Below are positions 9,202 through 17,380 of a DNA stretch of 42,167 nucleotides, piece after piece. The stretch comes from JABMMZ01 sp044373665 (GTDB taxonomy: Bacteria; Bacteroidota; Bacteroidia; NS11-12g; UBA955), in assembly GCA_044373665.1 (NCBI GenBank), contig JBIPNH010000010.1:1-42167 (forward strand). The letters run 5' to 3'. The position numbers and the translations under genes are program-made. Positions within the stretch are counted from its first letter, which is position 1. The number at the start of each line of letters is the position of its first letter. Under the pieces are notes generated by a model, which saw nothing but the letters and a program-made list of their open reading frames with translations, searched no databases and was not told the origin of the DNA.

Positions 9202-9576
9202 ATGTTGAACAAAAATAACAAAAGTGAAACAGCACAGAATGCCGCTTTAAATATGATAGGGGCAGGAACGCTTATAAAAGGAGATTTAACATCGGAGGGA
9301 GATTTAAGAATCGATGGCTCTATAGAAGGAAATGTTGTTTCAAAATCTAAAATAGCAATGGGTGTGAGTGCTTCAATAAAAGGCGATGTAAAAGCAAGGA
9401 GTGCTGATGTGTCGGGTAAAATAACAGGAGATGTTGAAATTACAGAAACACTATTTTTAAGAGCAAGTGCCAAAATATATGGGAATATAAAAACCAATAA
9501 AATTGTCATAGAGAGTGGTGCAGAGTTCAATGGTCACTGCAATATGAACCAAACTTCAAATATTGAATCAAAATAA
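9202..9576 (+). CDS. Bactofilin (polymer-forming cytoskeletal protein)
   Basis: Bactofilins form nucleotide-independent filaments through a right-handed beta-helix, often at the inner membrane, where they position cell-wall enzymes. This 124-residue protein has a short polar N-terminus and then the repetitive core: GTLIKGDLTSEGDLRIDG, SIEGNV, SIKGDV, KITGDVEI and KIYGNIKT. The Gly-Asp turns recur at regular intervals, typical of DUF583. The polar C-terminal tail is short. It directly follows the LytM-like gene, which suggests a two-protein wall-patterning module. The end overlaps the inferred TTG start of atpZ by 14 nt. Identification is confident; the filament's cellular site is inference. 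Confidence 0.95.
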   Translation: MLNKNNKSETAQNAALNMIGAGTLIKGDLTSEGDLRIDGSIEGNVVSKSKIAMGVSASIKGDVKARSADVSGKITGDVEITETLFLRASAKIYGNIKTNKIVIESGAEFNGHCNMNQTSNIESK

Positions 9577-9763
9577 AAAAATAAATAATATTGTAAAATT
9601 TTCAGGATTAGGTATACAAATGGCCTTATTTGTTGTCATTTTAACCTTCGCTGGAAGATGGATAGACCAATTTTTCACCTTTAAATTGCCGCTATTTACA
9701 ATTATTGGTGTATTTTTAGGATTAATAGGTGCTATGTATTACATGATTAAACAACTAAAATAA
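9563..9763 (+). CDS. atpZ: AtpZ/AtpI-family small membrane protein
   Basis: This 66-residue protein has two hydrophobic helices (about residues 13-31 and 40-62) joined by GRWIDQFFTFK, the arrangement of the AtpZ family encoded ahead of ATP synthase genes. AtpZ/AtpI proteins help assemble the Fo c-ring or supply Mg2+/Ca2+. The only start that keeps the whole first helix is a TTG at 9563, inside the end of the bactofilin gene; the next in-frame ATG (about 9620) would cut into that helix. It overlaps the next start by one base (TAATG). The small size and non-ATG start make automatic annotation prone to miss it. Confidence 0.82.
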   Translation: MNQNKKINNIVKFSGLGIQMALFVVILTFAGRWIDQFFTFKLPLFTIIGVFLGLIGAMYYMIKQLK

Positions 9764-10173
9764 TGAAACAAAAACATACAATAACGAATCTTTTACTTTT
9801 TATCGGACTATCGGTATTGAGTTTTGTTATTCCCAAATTGGCCACAAGTTCTAAAGATGCAATGCTGCTGAGTTCAATTTTATTTATCTACTTTATTGCA
9901 TTTAGCTTTGGAACATATAAAATTAGTGAATCAATAAGTACAAATCAGAGTAGGTTCAATGCCGTGTTTTTTGGGGTCACAGGACTAAGAATGATTTTAA
10001 TCATTTTTTTATTCCTTATATACCTACTAATCAGCGATATAACCAATAAAATAGGGATTGTTTTTTTAATTTGTTCATATTTTATCTTTATGGGTTTTGA
10101 AATTAAAATAATCCTCCATAAATTGCGCCCCGATTTAGGAAATCAAAAAGCCAACGAAAATGCCCGAAAATAA
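9763..10173 (+). CDS. AtpI-like four-helix membrane protein upstream of atpB
   Basis: This 136-residue protein has four predicted transmembrane helices (about residues 8-26, 33-50, 67-89 and 95-114) and a polar C-terminal tail. It shares a TAATG junction with atpZ and overlaps atpB by 14 nt, so it is translationally coupled inside the ATP synthase operon. Its position matches AtpI, and a helper role in Fo assembly is the natural guess, but the sequence shows no motif that proves this. In Bacteroidota this slot is often annotated only as a hypothetical protein. Confidence 0.7.
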   Translation: MKQKHTITNLLLFIGLSVLSFVIPKLATSSKDAMLLSSILFIYFIAFSFGTYKISESISTNQSRFNAVFFGVTGLRMILIIFLFLIYLLISDITNKIGIVFLICSYFIFMGFEIKIILHKLRPDLGNQKANENARK

Positions 10174-11332
10174 AGGACTTTCAAAAATAACAAATTTCAA
10201 GATTTTATCTTTTGCTTGCTTAATTCTGCTTTTGCAAAGCACAGTTTTACTTGCGTCAGACCATGGTTCAGACACAAATAACCACCCAAATGAACAGCAT
10301 CAAGTTGAAACACACCATGCTGCTACTCATGAAAAATTTAAGCCGGGTGATATGATATTGGATCACGTTAAAGATGCTCACGATTGGCACATTATGGATT
10401 TGTCTCCTGGGCATCCTGTAAGTATTCCTCTTCCAGTTATTATTTACGACAATGGATTACATGTTTTCTCATCAGGGAAATTTGAACATGGTCACAAAGT
10501 GGTTGAAAGCAAAGGAAATCATTATTTTTTACACAAAGGTAAAATCTATAAAACAGATGCAAGTGGTCATTTGAATTATGACGAGAAAAACAAAGTAAGT
10601 AATGAAATACCGATGGATTTGTCCATAACTAAAAATGTTATCGCATTATTTGTAAGTGCTATTTTATTGCTTTGGATATTCTTAAGTATTGCTAAGTCAT
10701 ACAAAACCAGAGGAAAATCCGCACCAAAAGGGATTCAATCTTTATTAGAACCAATCATTATCTTTATAAGAGACGAAGTTGTTAAACCTTCAGTAGGTGC
10801 TCACTATGAGAAATTCTTACCGATGTTATTAACGATATTCTTTTTTATATTCATCAATAACCTAATGGGTTTAATTCCTATTGCTCCATTTGGTGCTAAC
10901 TTAACAGGAAATATAGCAGTAACGATGGTGTTATCGATTGTTGTTTTCTTGGTGGTTTCATTTTCAGGGAACAAACACTATTGGAAACACATTTTTATGC
11001 CAGATGTACCAAAAGCATTGTGGGTATTATTAATCCCTATTGAGATTTTAGGAGTAGTTTTAAAACCGTTTGTATTAATGCTGCGTTTGTTCGCTAATAT
11101 TACAGCGGGTCACATTATTATCTTAGGATTTTTCAGTTTAATATTCATTTTCGGAGAAAAGAGTGCAGTGGCAGGATTTGGCACTTCAATATTATCAGTA
11201 GCCTTCACGTTATTTATGAGCGTTTTGGAATTATTGGTAGCTTTTTTACAAGCATACGTATTCACGTTATTAGCTTCATTATACATTGGTTCGGCTACAG
11301 AAGAACATCACCACGCAGAAGACCATCATTAA
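10160..11332 (+). CDS. atpB: ATP synthase Fo subunit a
   Basis: Subunit a forms the proton half-channels beside the c-ring in the cytoplasmic membrane. At 390 residues it is much longer than the roughly 270 of E. coli. The extra N-terminus holds a signal-like hydrophobic segment (about residues 14-32) and then a His-rich, probably periplasmic, domain to about residue 150, as is usual in Bacteroidota. The membrane domain contains the conserved RLFANITAGH near residue 309, whose Arg is the essential one, and a late helix LELLVAFLQAYVFTLLASLYIG. The C-terminus is also His-rich (EEHHHAEDHH). It overlaps the preceding gene and precedes atpE by 36 nt. Confidence 0.97.
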   Translation: MPENKGLSKITNFKILSFACLILLLQSTVLLASDHGSDTNNHPNEQHQVETHHAATHEKFKPGDMILDHVKDAHDWHIMDLSPGHPVSIPLPVIIYDNGLHVFSSGKFEHGHKVVESKGNHYFLHKGKIYKTDASGHLNYDEKNKVSNEIPMDLSITKNVIALFVSAILLLWIFLSIAKSYKTRGKSAPKGIQSLLEPIIIFIRDEVVKPSVGAHYEKFLPMLLTIFFFIFINNLMGLIPIAPFGANLTGNIAVTMVLSIVVFLVVSFSGNKHYWKHIFMPDVPKALWVLLIPIEILGVVLKPFVLMLRLFANITAGHIIILGFFSLIFIFGEKSAVAGFGTSILSVAFTLFMSVLELLVAFLQAYVFTLLASLYIGSATEEHHHAEDHH

Positions 11333-11368
11333 AATAAAACAAACAACAAAATAAAAACCCAAATAAAT

Positions 11369-11623
11369 ATGTCAATTTTAGAAATTCTATTACAAACAGT
11401 ATCAGCAGACCCTTCAAAATTAGGCGCTGCGATCGGAGCAGGATTATCAGCTATCGCTGCTGGTATCGGTATTGGTAACATTGGTAAGTCAGCTTTAGAA
11501 AGCATTGCACGTCAACCAGAATCAACTGGAGACATCAGAGCAAACATGATTATTGCTGCTGCTCTTGTTGAGGGTGCGGTATTCTTTGCTATCGTACTTT
11601 GTTTATTGATATTGTTCGTTTAA
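11369..11623 (+). CDS. atpE: ATP synthase Fo subunit c
   Basis: This 84-residue helical hairpin forms the rotor ring. Helix 1 carries the glycine-rich GIGIGNIGK segment, the loop has the conserved ARQPE, and helix 2 holds the ion-binding Glu68 in ALVEGAVFF. The Gln and Ser/Thr partners typical of sodium-binding c subunits are not present next to Glu68 (EGA rather than EST), so proton coupling is expected. The gene is followed by a strong hairpin before atpF, which could raise the share of c-subunit mRNA; the ring needs many copies of c per complex. Confidence 0.97.
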   Translation: MSILEILLQTVSADPSKLGAAIGAGLSAIAAGIGIGNIGKSALESIARQPESTGDIRANMIIAAALVEGAVFFAIVLCLLILFV

Positions 11624-11650
11624 TATCAATAAAAGAAACCATAAAAAAAC

Positions 11651-11683
11651 AACAAGGGATTATTCATTTAATCCCTTGTTTTT
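11651..11683 (+). terminator. Hairpin with T tract between atpE and atpF (candidate partial terminator)
   Basis: A perfect 12-bp stem (AACAAGGGATTA at 11651-11662, TAATCCCTTGTT at 11669-11680) with a 6-nt loop is followed by TTTAAATTTATTTAAA. It lies inside the atp operon. Either it ends part of the transcripts after atpE or it protects the upstream mRNA end. Confidence 0.65.
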
Positions 11684-11707
11684 AAATTTATTTAAAAAAA
11701 CAAAAAA

Positions 11708-12217
11708 ATGGAATTAGTATTACCCGGTATAGGATTAACCTTTTGGATGGTTTTAGTTTTTGGTTTATTGCTATTTTTACTTAAAAAATTTGCATGGAAA
11801 CCAATTCTAAGTGCTTTAAAAGAAAGAGAAAATTCTATCGAAGAAGCTTTAAAATCTGCTGAGGCAGCTAAAGACCAACTTTCTAAACTTAAAAGTGATA
11901 ACGAAGCTTTATACAAACAAGCACGTGAGGAAAGAGATCAGTTATTAAAAGAAGCAAAAGTGATGAAAGAAACTATTATCAGTGATGCTAAAAAATCAGC
12001 TGAAGATGAAGGTAAACGCATTATCCAAGCTGCATCTGAAGAAATTAACAAGCAAAAAGCTGTTGCTATTGCTGAATTAAAAGGTCAAGTTGCTTCAATG
12101 TCTATTGCTATTGCTGAAAAATTAATTGGCAATCAACTTGCTGATAACGATCAACAAAAAACAATCATTACGAGTCACATAAACGACCTTAATAACACTC
12201 AACAAGCAAACGCTTAA
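11708..12217 (+). CDS. atpF: ATP synthase Fo subunit b
   Basis: This is the peripheral stalk subunit that ties Fo to F1. It has 169 residues: an N-terminal membrane helix (about residues 8-28, WMVLVFGLLLFLLKKFAWKPI), then a long charged coiled coil rich in Lys, Glu and Ala, ending in a segment (SMSIAIAEKLIGNQL) that contacts the delta subunit. Length and layout are standard. It is followed by atpH after 9 nt. The only special point is that it is the first gene after the intra-operon hairpin. Confidence 0.96.
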   Translation: MELVLPGIGLTFWMVLVFGLLLFLLKKFAWKPILSALKERENSIEEALKSAEAAKDQLSKLKSDNEALYKQAREERDQLLKEAKVMKETIISDAKKSAEDEGKRIIQAASEEINKQKAVAIAELKGQVASMSIAIAEKLIGNQLADNDQQKTIITSHINDLNNTQQANA

Positions 12218-12226
12218 TTAAAAAGC

Positions 12227-12766
12227 ATGTCAGAACATAAAATTTCAAATAGATACGCATCCGCATTATTTCAACAAGCTTTGGAAAACAAAGTGATTGA
12301 GGAAACGGCTCAAGACATGAAATTAATTGCTACTACCTGTAAAAACAGTAAAGATTTAATGAATGTATTGTCAAATCCAATCATTAATCCAAACGAAAAG
12401 TTAAAGGCATTAAAGCAAATATTTTCTAGTATTGGAACTATTAGTAGTCGTTTTATTGAATTGATATGTCTTAAAAAGAGAGAGGATTTGCTTGATAAAA
12501 TTGCTGAATCATTTATTGATTTATACAGTAAGCATCTAGGAATTCAAAGAGTAGATTTAACTTCTGCTATTGAATTAGACAACGCTACAAAAGAAGAAAT
12601 TAAGGCATATGTTAAACAACAAACATCTGCAAAAGAGGTTGAATTGAATTCTCAAATCAATCCAGATATAATAGGTGGTTTTGTAATTAAATTTGGTGAC
12701 CGTTTATTGGACACTAGTATTTCAGCAAAACTCAGAAAATTAAAAAAAGAATTAAACATCGCATAA
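12227..12766 (+). CDS. atpH: ATP synthase F1 subunit delta
   Basis: This subunit caps the alpha-beta hexamer and binds the b stalk. It has 179 residues, the usual size. The N-terminal helical domain begins ISNRYASALFQQALE, and the C-terminal part has the family signature GGFVIKFGDRLLDTSISAKLRKL. It lies between atpF and atpA with short gaps of 9 and 15 nt, the canonical order. No anomaly was seen. Confidence 0.97.
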   Translation: MSEHKISNRYASALFQQALENKVIEETAQDMKLIATTCKNSKDLMNVLSNPIINPNEKLKALKQIFSSIGTISSRFIELICLKKREDLLDKIAESFIDLYSKHLGIQRVDLTSAIELDNATKEEIKAYVKQQTSAKEVELNSQINPDIIGGFVIKFGDRLLDTSISAKLRKLKKELNIA

Positions 12767-12781
12767 AACAAATAAAAAATC

Positions 12782-14362
12782 ATGGCAGACATTAGACCTG
12801 ATGAAGTTTCAGCAATATTGAAACAACAAATAACAAACTTTAAAACCGAATCTGAATTAGAACAAGTAGGTACTGTTCTTCAAGTAGGTGATGGTATTGC
12901 ACGTATTCATGGCTTAACACAAGTTCAATCTGGTGAATTGATTGAATTTGAAAATGGCATGAAAGCAATCGTATTGAACTTAGAAGAAGACAATATCGGT
13001 GCGGTATTATTCGGTAACAGCACTCAAATTAAAGAAGGTGATACGGTAAGACGTACTGGCAAAATCGCTTCAATAAATGTTACTGAAGGAATGCTTGGTC
13101 GTGTTATCAATACTTTGGGTGAGCCTATCGATGGTAAAGGTGCCTTAACTGGAGAGTTTTTCGAAATGCCGCTTGAGCGTAAAGCACCAGGGGTATTATA
13201 CCGTGAACCAGTTAAAGAACCATTACAAACTGGTATCAAAGCGATTGACGCAATGATTCCAATTGGTAGAGGTCAACGTGAGTTAATTATCGGTGACCGT
13301 CAAACAGGTAAAACTGCGGTGGCTATTGATACTATCATCAATCAAAAAGAATTTTACGAAAAAGGTAAACCTGTATATTGCATCTATGTTGCAGTTGGTC
13401 AAAAAGAATCTACTGTAAAACAAGTTGTTAAAACATTAGAAGAAAAAGGAGCTATGCCCTACACGGTTGTAATTTCTGCACCTTCTTCTGCACCAGCTCC
13501 ACTTCAATTCTTTGCGCCTATGGCCGGAGCTGCAATTGGAGAATTTTTCAGAGACAGAGGATTGCCTGCATTAATTGTTTATGATGATTTATCAAAACAA
13601 GCAGTTGCATACCGTGAGGTTTCATTGTTATTAAGACGTCCACCAGGACGTGAGGCTTATCCAGGTGACGTGTTTTACTTACACAGTCGTTTGTTAGAAA
13701 GAGCTTGTAAATTGAATGCTTCTGATGAAATCACTTCGAACATGAATGATTTACCTCCATCACTTAAAGGTAAAGTTAAAGGTGGTGGTTCATTAACCGC
13801 ATTACCAATTATTGAAACACAAGCAGGTGACGTTTCTGCCTATATCCCAACCAACGTAATTTCAATTACAGATGGTCAGATATTCTTGGAATCTAACTTG
13901 TTTAATAGTGGTGTAAGACCTGCGATTAACGTTGGTATATCGGTATCTCGTGTGGGTGGTAATGCTCAAATCAAATCAATGAAAAAAGTAGCAGGTACTT
14001 TAAAACTTGACCAAGCACAATACAGAGAATTAGAAGCATTTGCGAAATTTGGTTCAGACTTAGATGCTGCTACAAAATCAGTTTTAGAAAAAGGTTCAAG
14101 AAACGTTGAAATATTAAAACAAGGTCAGTACTCTCCTCTTCGTGTTGAACAACAAACAGCTATTATTTACTTGGGAACTAAAGGAGCTTTAAACAGCGTT
14201 CCAGTTAATAAAGTTCGTCAGTTTGAAGCAGAATACTTGGAAATTTTGGAGCATAAACACAAAGAATTGTTAAACCAATTAGCTGCTGGAAAAATTGATG
14301 ATTCAATTACTTCTCAATTAGAAGAAATTGGAAAAACTTTAGCTGCAAATTACAAAGCATAA
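12782..14362 (+). CDS. atpA: ATP synthase F1 subunit alpha
   Basis: Alpha holds the non-catalytic nucleotide sites and supplies the arginine finger to the catalytic beta subunit. It has 526 residues, slightly longer than the E. coli protein. The N-terminal beta barrel is followed by the P-loop GDRQTGKT (about residues 173-180) and the signature PAINVGISVSRVGG (about 379-392), which contains the Arg finger. The C-terminal helical domain is complete. The next gene is atpG, 22 nt away. The partner genes atpD and atpC are not in this window, as is usual for Bacteroidota, where they sit in a separate locus. Confidence 0.98.
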   Translation: MADIRPDEVSAILKQQITNFKTESELEQVGTVLQVGDGIARIHGLTQVQSGELIEFENGMKAIVLNLEEDNIGAVLFGNSTQIKEGDTVRRTGKIASINVTEGMLGRVINTLGEPIDGKGALTGEFFEMPLERKAPGVLYREPVKEPLQTGIKAIDAMIPIGRGQRELIIGDRQTGKTAVAIDTIINQKEFYEKGKPVYCIYVAVGQKESTVKQVVKTLEEKGAMPYTVVISAPSSAPAPLQFFAPMAGAAIGEFFRDRGLPALIVYDDLSKQAVAYREVSLLLRRPPGREAYPGDVFYLHSRLLERACKLNASDEITSNMNDLPPSLKGKVKGGGSLTALPIIETQAGDVSAYIPTNVISITDGQIFLESNLFNSGVRPAINVGISVSRVGGNAQIKSMKKVAGTLKLDQAQYRELEAFAKFGSDLDAATKSVLEKGSRNVEILKQGQYSPLRVEQQTAIIYLGTKGALNSVPVNKVRQFEAEYLEILEHKHKELLNQLAAGKIDDSITSQLEEIGKTLAANYKA

Positions 14363-14383
14363 TTTAGCATCAAATAATTAAGA

Positions 14384-15262
14384 ATGGCAAATTTAAAAGA
14401 AATAAGAAGCAGAATTAGTTCAACAATTTCAACGCAACAGATTACCAAAGCGATGAAATTAGTCTCTGCAACTAAGTTGAGAAAGGCTCAATCTGCCATT
14501 ACACAAATGCGCCCTTATGCTGATAAACTAAGTGGCGTTCTTAAAAATTTAAGCGACAGTGCAGACAATGAACAATTGTCAAAATATTTCAAAGAACAAA
14601 AATTAGAGAAAGTTTTATTAATAGTTGTTACTAGTGATAGAGGTTTATGTGGTGGTTTCAATGCCAACGTTATTAAACGTGTAAATCAACTTTTAAAAAC
14701 CGATTATGCTTCTCTTGTTGAATCTAAATCAATTGATTTAATGTACATTGGTAAAAAAGGTTATGAAAATTTAAAAAAACATGACCTTAATCACCGTACA
14801 GAAAATGTAACATTATTTACCAGCTTGAATGCTGAGAATAGTTTCAAATTAGGTGATGCTTTGTTAACAGAATTTTTAAATGGCCACTACAATCGTATTG
14901 AAGTTGTTTATAATAAATTCAAAAATGCTGCAACACAAATTATAACTAATGATATTTTATTGCCTATCACGATAAATAAATCAAGTATGAGTTCAACTCA
15001 AAATGATTATATCTTTGAACCAAATAAAATTCAATTGTTAGAATCATTATTGCCATTGTCTATCAAAACTGACTTATACAGATGTCTAATTGATTCTTTT
15101 GCAAGTGAACACGGTGCAAGAATGATTTCTATGGATAAGGCTACAGATAACGCAGGTGAAATATTAAAACAGTTGAAATTGGTTTATAACAGAGGTCGTC
15201 AGGCTGCTATTACAAATGAAATTTCAGAAATTGTTGGTGGTGCTGCTGCATTAAACGGATAA
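14384..15262 (+). CDS. atpG: ATP synthase F1 subunit gamma
   Basis: This is the central rotor shaft inside the alpha3-beta3 hexamer. It has 292 residues. The N-terminal helix (NLKEIRSRISSTISTQQITKAMKLVSATKLRKAQ) and the C-terminal helix (ASEHGARMISMDKATDNAGEI, then YNRGRQAAITNEISEIVGGAAAL) are both highly typical. The central domain has SDRGLCGGFN. It is the last gene of the run and is closed by a long palindromic bidirectional terminator shared with the leftward Fe-S gene. Confidence 0.97.
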   Translation: MANLKEIRSRISSTISTQQITKAMKLVSATKLRKAQSAITQMRPYADKLSGVLKNLSDSADNEQLSKYFKEQKLEKVLLIVVTSDRGLCGGFNANVIKRVNQLLKTDYASLVESKSIDLMYIGKKGYENLKKHDLNHRTENVTLFTSLNAENSFKLGDALLTEFLNGHYNRIEVVYNKFKNAATQIITNDILLPITINKSSMSSTQNDYIFEPNKIQLLESLLPLSIKTDLYRCLIDSFASEHGARMISMDKATDNAGEILKQLKLVYNRGRQAAITNEISEIVGGAAALNG

Positions 15263-15268
15263 AACCTC

Positions 15269-15324
15269 AAATTAACTATATTAAAAAAGCCCTTTTAAAA
15301 GGGCTTTTTTAATATAGTTAATTT
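15269..15324. terminator. 56-bp perfect palindrome acting as bidirectional terminator
   Basis: The bases 15269-15296 are exactly the reverse complement of 15297-15324, with no spacer. The core is AAAAAAGCCCTTTT / AAAAGGGCTTTTTT, and AT-rich arms extend the match to 28 bp each. In RNA this makes a long hairpin followed by a U run on either strand. It lies between the convergent atpG (stop 15262) and Fe-S gene (stop 15332). Confidence 0.9.
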
Positions 15325-15331
15325 ATTGATA

Positions 15332-16123
15332 TTACAAATCATTGGCTTGTGCCACTAATTCTGCAATGTCTAATACTTGAACAGAATCTTCTTTGTTTTG
15401 GTTTTTAACACCATCTCTTAACATCGTCATACAAAAAGGACAATTAGCTGCAATAATATTAGCACCAGTTGCTACGGCTTCTTCGGCACGCTCAATATTT
15501 ATTTCTTTATTACCTTTTTCAGCTTCTTTAAACATTTGAGCCCCACCAGCGCCACAACATAAACCAGATGACTTACATCTTTTCATTTCATGCAATTCTA
15601 CGTCTAACACCTCTAAAATACGTCTAGGAGCTACATATTCATTATTAGAACGTCCTAAATAACAACTGTCGTGATACGTTATCTTTTTTCCTTTAAAAGC
15701 CCCTCCTTCTACTTTCAACACACCATCATTGATGAGTTGTTGAAGAAATTGGGTGTGATGAACTACATCGTATTGACCTCCTAATGAAGGGTATTCATTT
15801 TTTAAAGTATTAAAACAATGGGGACAAGCTGTTACAATTTTTTTGATACCATAACCATTCAACACGGCAATATTGTTCATGGCTAACATTTGGAACAGAA
15901 ACTCATTTCCTGCACGTTTGGCAGGGTCGCCTGTACAACCTTCTTCTTGACCTAAAATAGCAAAATCAATATTACAATGGTTTAATATTTTGGCAAAAGC
16001 CTTTGTAATTTTTTGGGCACGCTCATCAAAACTCCCGGCGCAACCAACAAAAAAGAGTACTTCGGGAACTTTCCCTTCTGCTGCGTATTGTGCAGCTGTT
16101 TTTATTTCAAATCCTACGGACAT
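15332..16123 (-). CDS. Cysteine-rich (CCG domain) Fe-S-binding protein, HdrB/LutA-like
   Basis: This 263-residue cytoplasmic protein has two cysteine-rich CCG-type domains of the kind found in heterodisulfide reductase subunit B/D and lactate- or glycerol-oxidation proteins. The first carries FFVGCAGSFDERA, EEGCTGDPAKRAGNE and ACPHC. The second carries HDSCYLGR, GLCCGAGGAQMF and NCPFCMTM. Such domains bind an iron-sulfur cluster and usually partner a ferredoxin-like or membrane electron-transfer subunit; none is adjacent here. It follows nadD by 13 nt on the same strand and is probably cotranscribed with gmk and nadD. The exact redox partner and substrate cannot be told. Confidence 0.88.
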   Translation of the reverse strand: MSVGFEIKTAAQYAAEGKVPEVLFFVGCAGSFDERAQKITKAFAKILNHCNIDFAILGQEEGCTGDPAKRAGNEFLFQMLAMNNIAVLNGYGIKKIVTACPHCFNTLKNEYPSLGGQYDVVHHTQFLQQLINDGVLKVEGGAFKGKKITYHDSCYLGRSNNEYVAPRRILEVLDVELHEMKRCKSSGLCCGAGGAQMFKEAEKGNKEINIERAEEAVATGANIIAANCPFCMTMLRDGVKNQNKEDSVQVLDIAELVAQANDL

Positions 16124-16136
16124 ATTGCAAATGTAA

Positions 16137-16691
16137 TTATTTTTTTAATAGTGGAATTATAGAATCTTTAACCAAGTAACGGATACTTTTGTTTTGTTTA
16201 AGTAGTTGTCTGATAAAAGTAGCTGAGATGTTAACTAAAGGAGCCTCTATAATACTAATGTTAGGTTGATTTGGGTATGGATTATCAAAAAAATCATTTC
16301 TTTTATAAACGACAATTTTACATTTTAAAATTGTATCCACCTGATGCCATTGCGGTAATGAAACTAGGGAATCACTACCCATTATAACGGATAAATCATC
16401 ATTAATAAATTGACTTTTTAAAGCCTCTAAGGTCATGTATGTATAAGAAGGCAAGGGTAAATTAAACTCAATATCACAACATTCAAAATTTGGATTGTCT
16501 TTTATCGAAAGGTTTACCATTTCTAAACGCAATTGACCATCCATTAAATCATTTGAATCTTTAAAAGGATTTTGAGGTGAAACAACAAATAAAATTTTAT
16601 CAAATATTTTTTCATTGATAAAGTGTTGGGCTATTGCCAAATGACCTATGTGAATGGGATTAAAAGAACCAAAATAAAGACCAATCTTCAT
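16137..16691 (-). CDS. nadD: Nicotinate-nucleotide adenylyltransferase
   Basis: NadD joins ATP and nicotinate mononucleotide to make deamido-NAD in the cytoplasm, a required step of NAD synthesis. The 184-residue protein begins with the nucleotidyltransferase motif GSFNPIHIGH (residues 8-17) and has the second motif SATFIRQLL near residue 156. IMGSDSL lies in the middle. Length and motifs agree with the bacterial family. It begins 9 nt after gmk and is followed by the Fe-S protein gene. Confidence 0.96.
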   Translation of the reverse strand: MKIGLYFGSFNPIHIGHLAIAQHFINEKIFDKILFVVSPQNPFKDSNDLMDGQLRLEMVNLSIKDNPNFECCDIEFNLPLPSYTYMTLEALKSQFINDDLSVIMGSDSLVSLPQWHQVDTILKCKIVVYKRNDFFDNPYPNQPNISIIEAPLVNISATFIRQLLKQNKSIRYLVKDSIIPLLKK

Positions 16692-16700
16692 TTGAGTAGA

Positions 16701-17264
16701 TTAAGAATTGATAAACTTTTTTACTGTTGTTTCTGCTTCAGAAAGAGCTTCACTTAATTGATCATTGATTATAACAACATCATATTTATTCTCATACTTA
16801 AGTTCTTCTTGTGCTTTTTCTATTCTCATATTAAGCTGATGTTCTACTTCAGTACTTCTTTTCTTTAAACGATCCATTAAGATTTCAATACTTGGTGGTC
16901 TTAAAAAAACCGAAAGAGCAGCATCTCCATATTGTTTTTTAATATTCATTCCTCCCAAAACATCGACATCAAATACAACAGTTTTTCCTAACGACCACAG
17001 TCTATCCACTTCCGATTTTAGAGTACCATAATGAATCCCTTTGTACACCTCTTCATGCTCCAAAAATTCATTATTTTCTACTTTGGCGTTAAAGTCATTT
17101 TCTTCTAAAAAATAGTACTCTCTACCATTTTCCTCATTAATTCTTGGCTTTCTGGTGGTTGCTGATATAGAAAAACCTAATTCAGGGATTACATTTAGTA
17201 AATGATTTACAACAGTTGTTTTACCACTGCCAGAGGGTGCCGAAAAAATGATGACTTTATTCAA
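16701..17264 (-). CDS. gmk: Guanylate kinase (TTG start)
   Basis: Guanylate kinase phosphorylates GMP to GDP with ATP. The protein has 187 residues with the P-loop APSGSGKTT (residues 9-17), the GMP-binding region SATTRKPRINEENGREYYFLEE, and VVFDVDVLGGMNIKK. The start is a TTG at 17264: upstream in the same frame there are only a few codons before a stop, and no ATG or GTG fits. It heads a gmk-nadD-Fe-S group and is separated from pnp upstream by the pnp terminator. Confidence 0.95.
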   Translation of the reverse strand: MNKVIIFSAPSGSGKTTVVNHLLNVIPELGFSISATTRKPRINEENGREYYFLEENDFNAKVENNEFLEHEEVYKGIHYGTLKSEVDRLWSLGKTVVFDVDVLGGMNIKKQYGDAALSVFLRPPSIEILMDRLKKRSTEVEHQLNMRIEKAQEELKYENKYDVVIINDQLSEALSEAETTVKKFINS

Positions 17265-17327
17265 AACTTCTACAAATTAACAATTAAATCTATTTTCAAC
17301 CTAAAAAAATATGGTTGATATGAAAAT

Positions 17328-17360
17328 AAAAAAAGCGAACTAAAATTAGTTCGCTTTTTT
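17328..17360 (-). terminator. Terminator downstream of pnp
   Basis: The inverted repeat AAAAGCGAACTAA / TTAGTTCGCTTTT (17331-17343 and 17346-17358) has a 2-nt centre. Read leftward it ends in TTTTTTTATTTT, so it terminates pnp transcription before gmk. It is nearly symmetrical and could also stop rightward transcription. Confidence 0.85.
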
Positions 17361-17380
17361 ATTATAGAAATTAGGTAATT

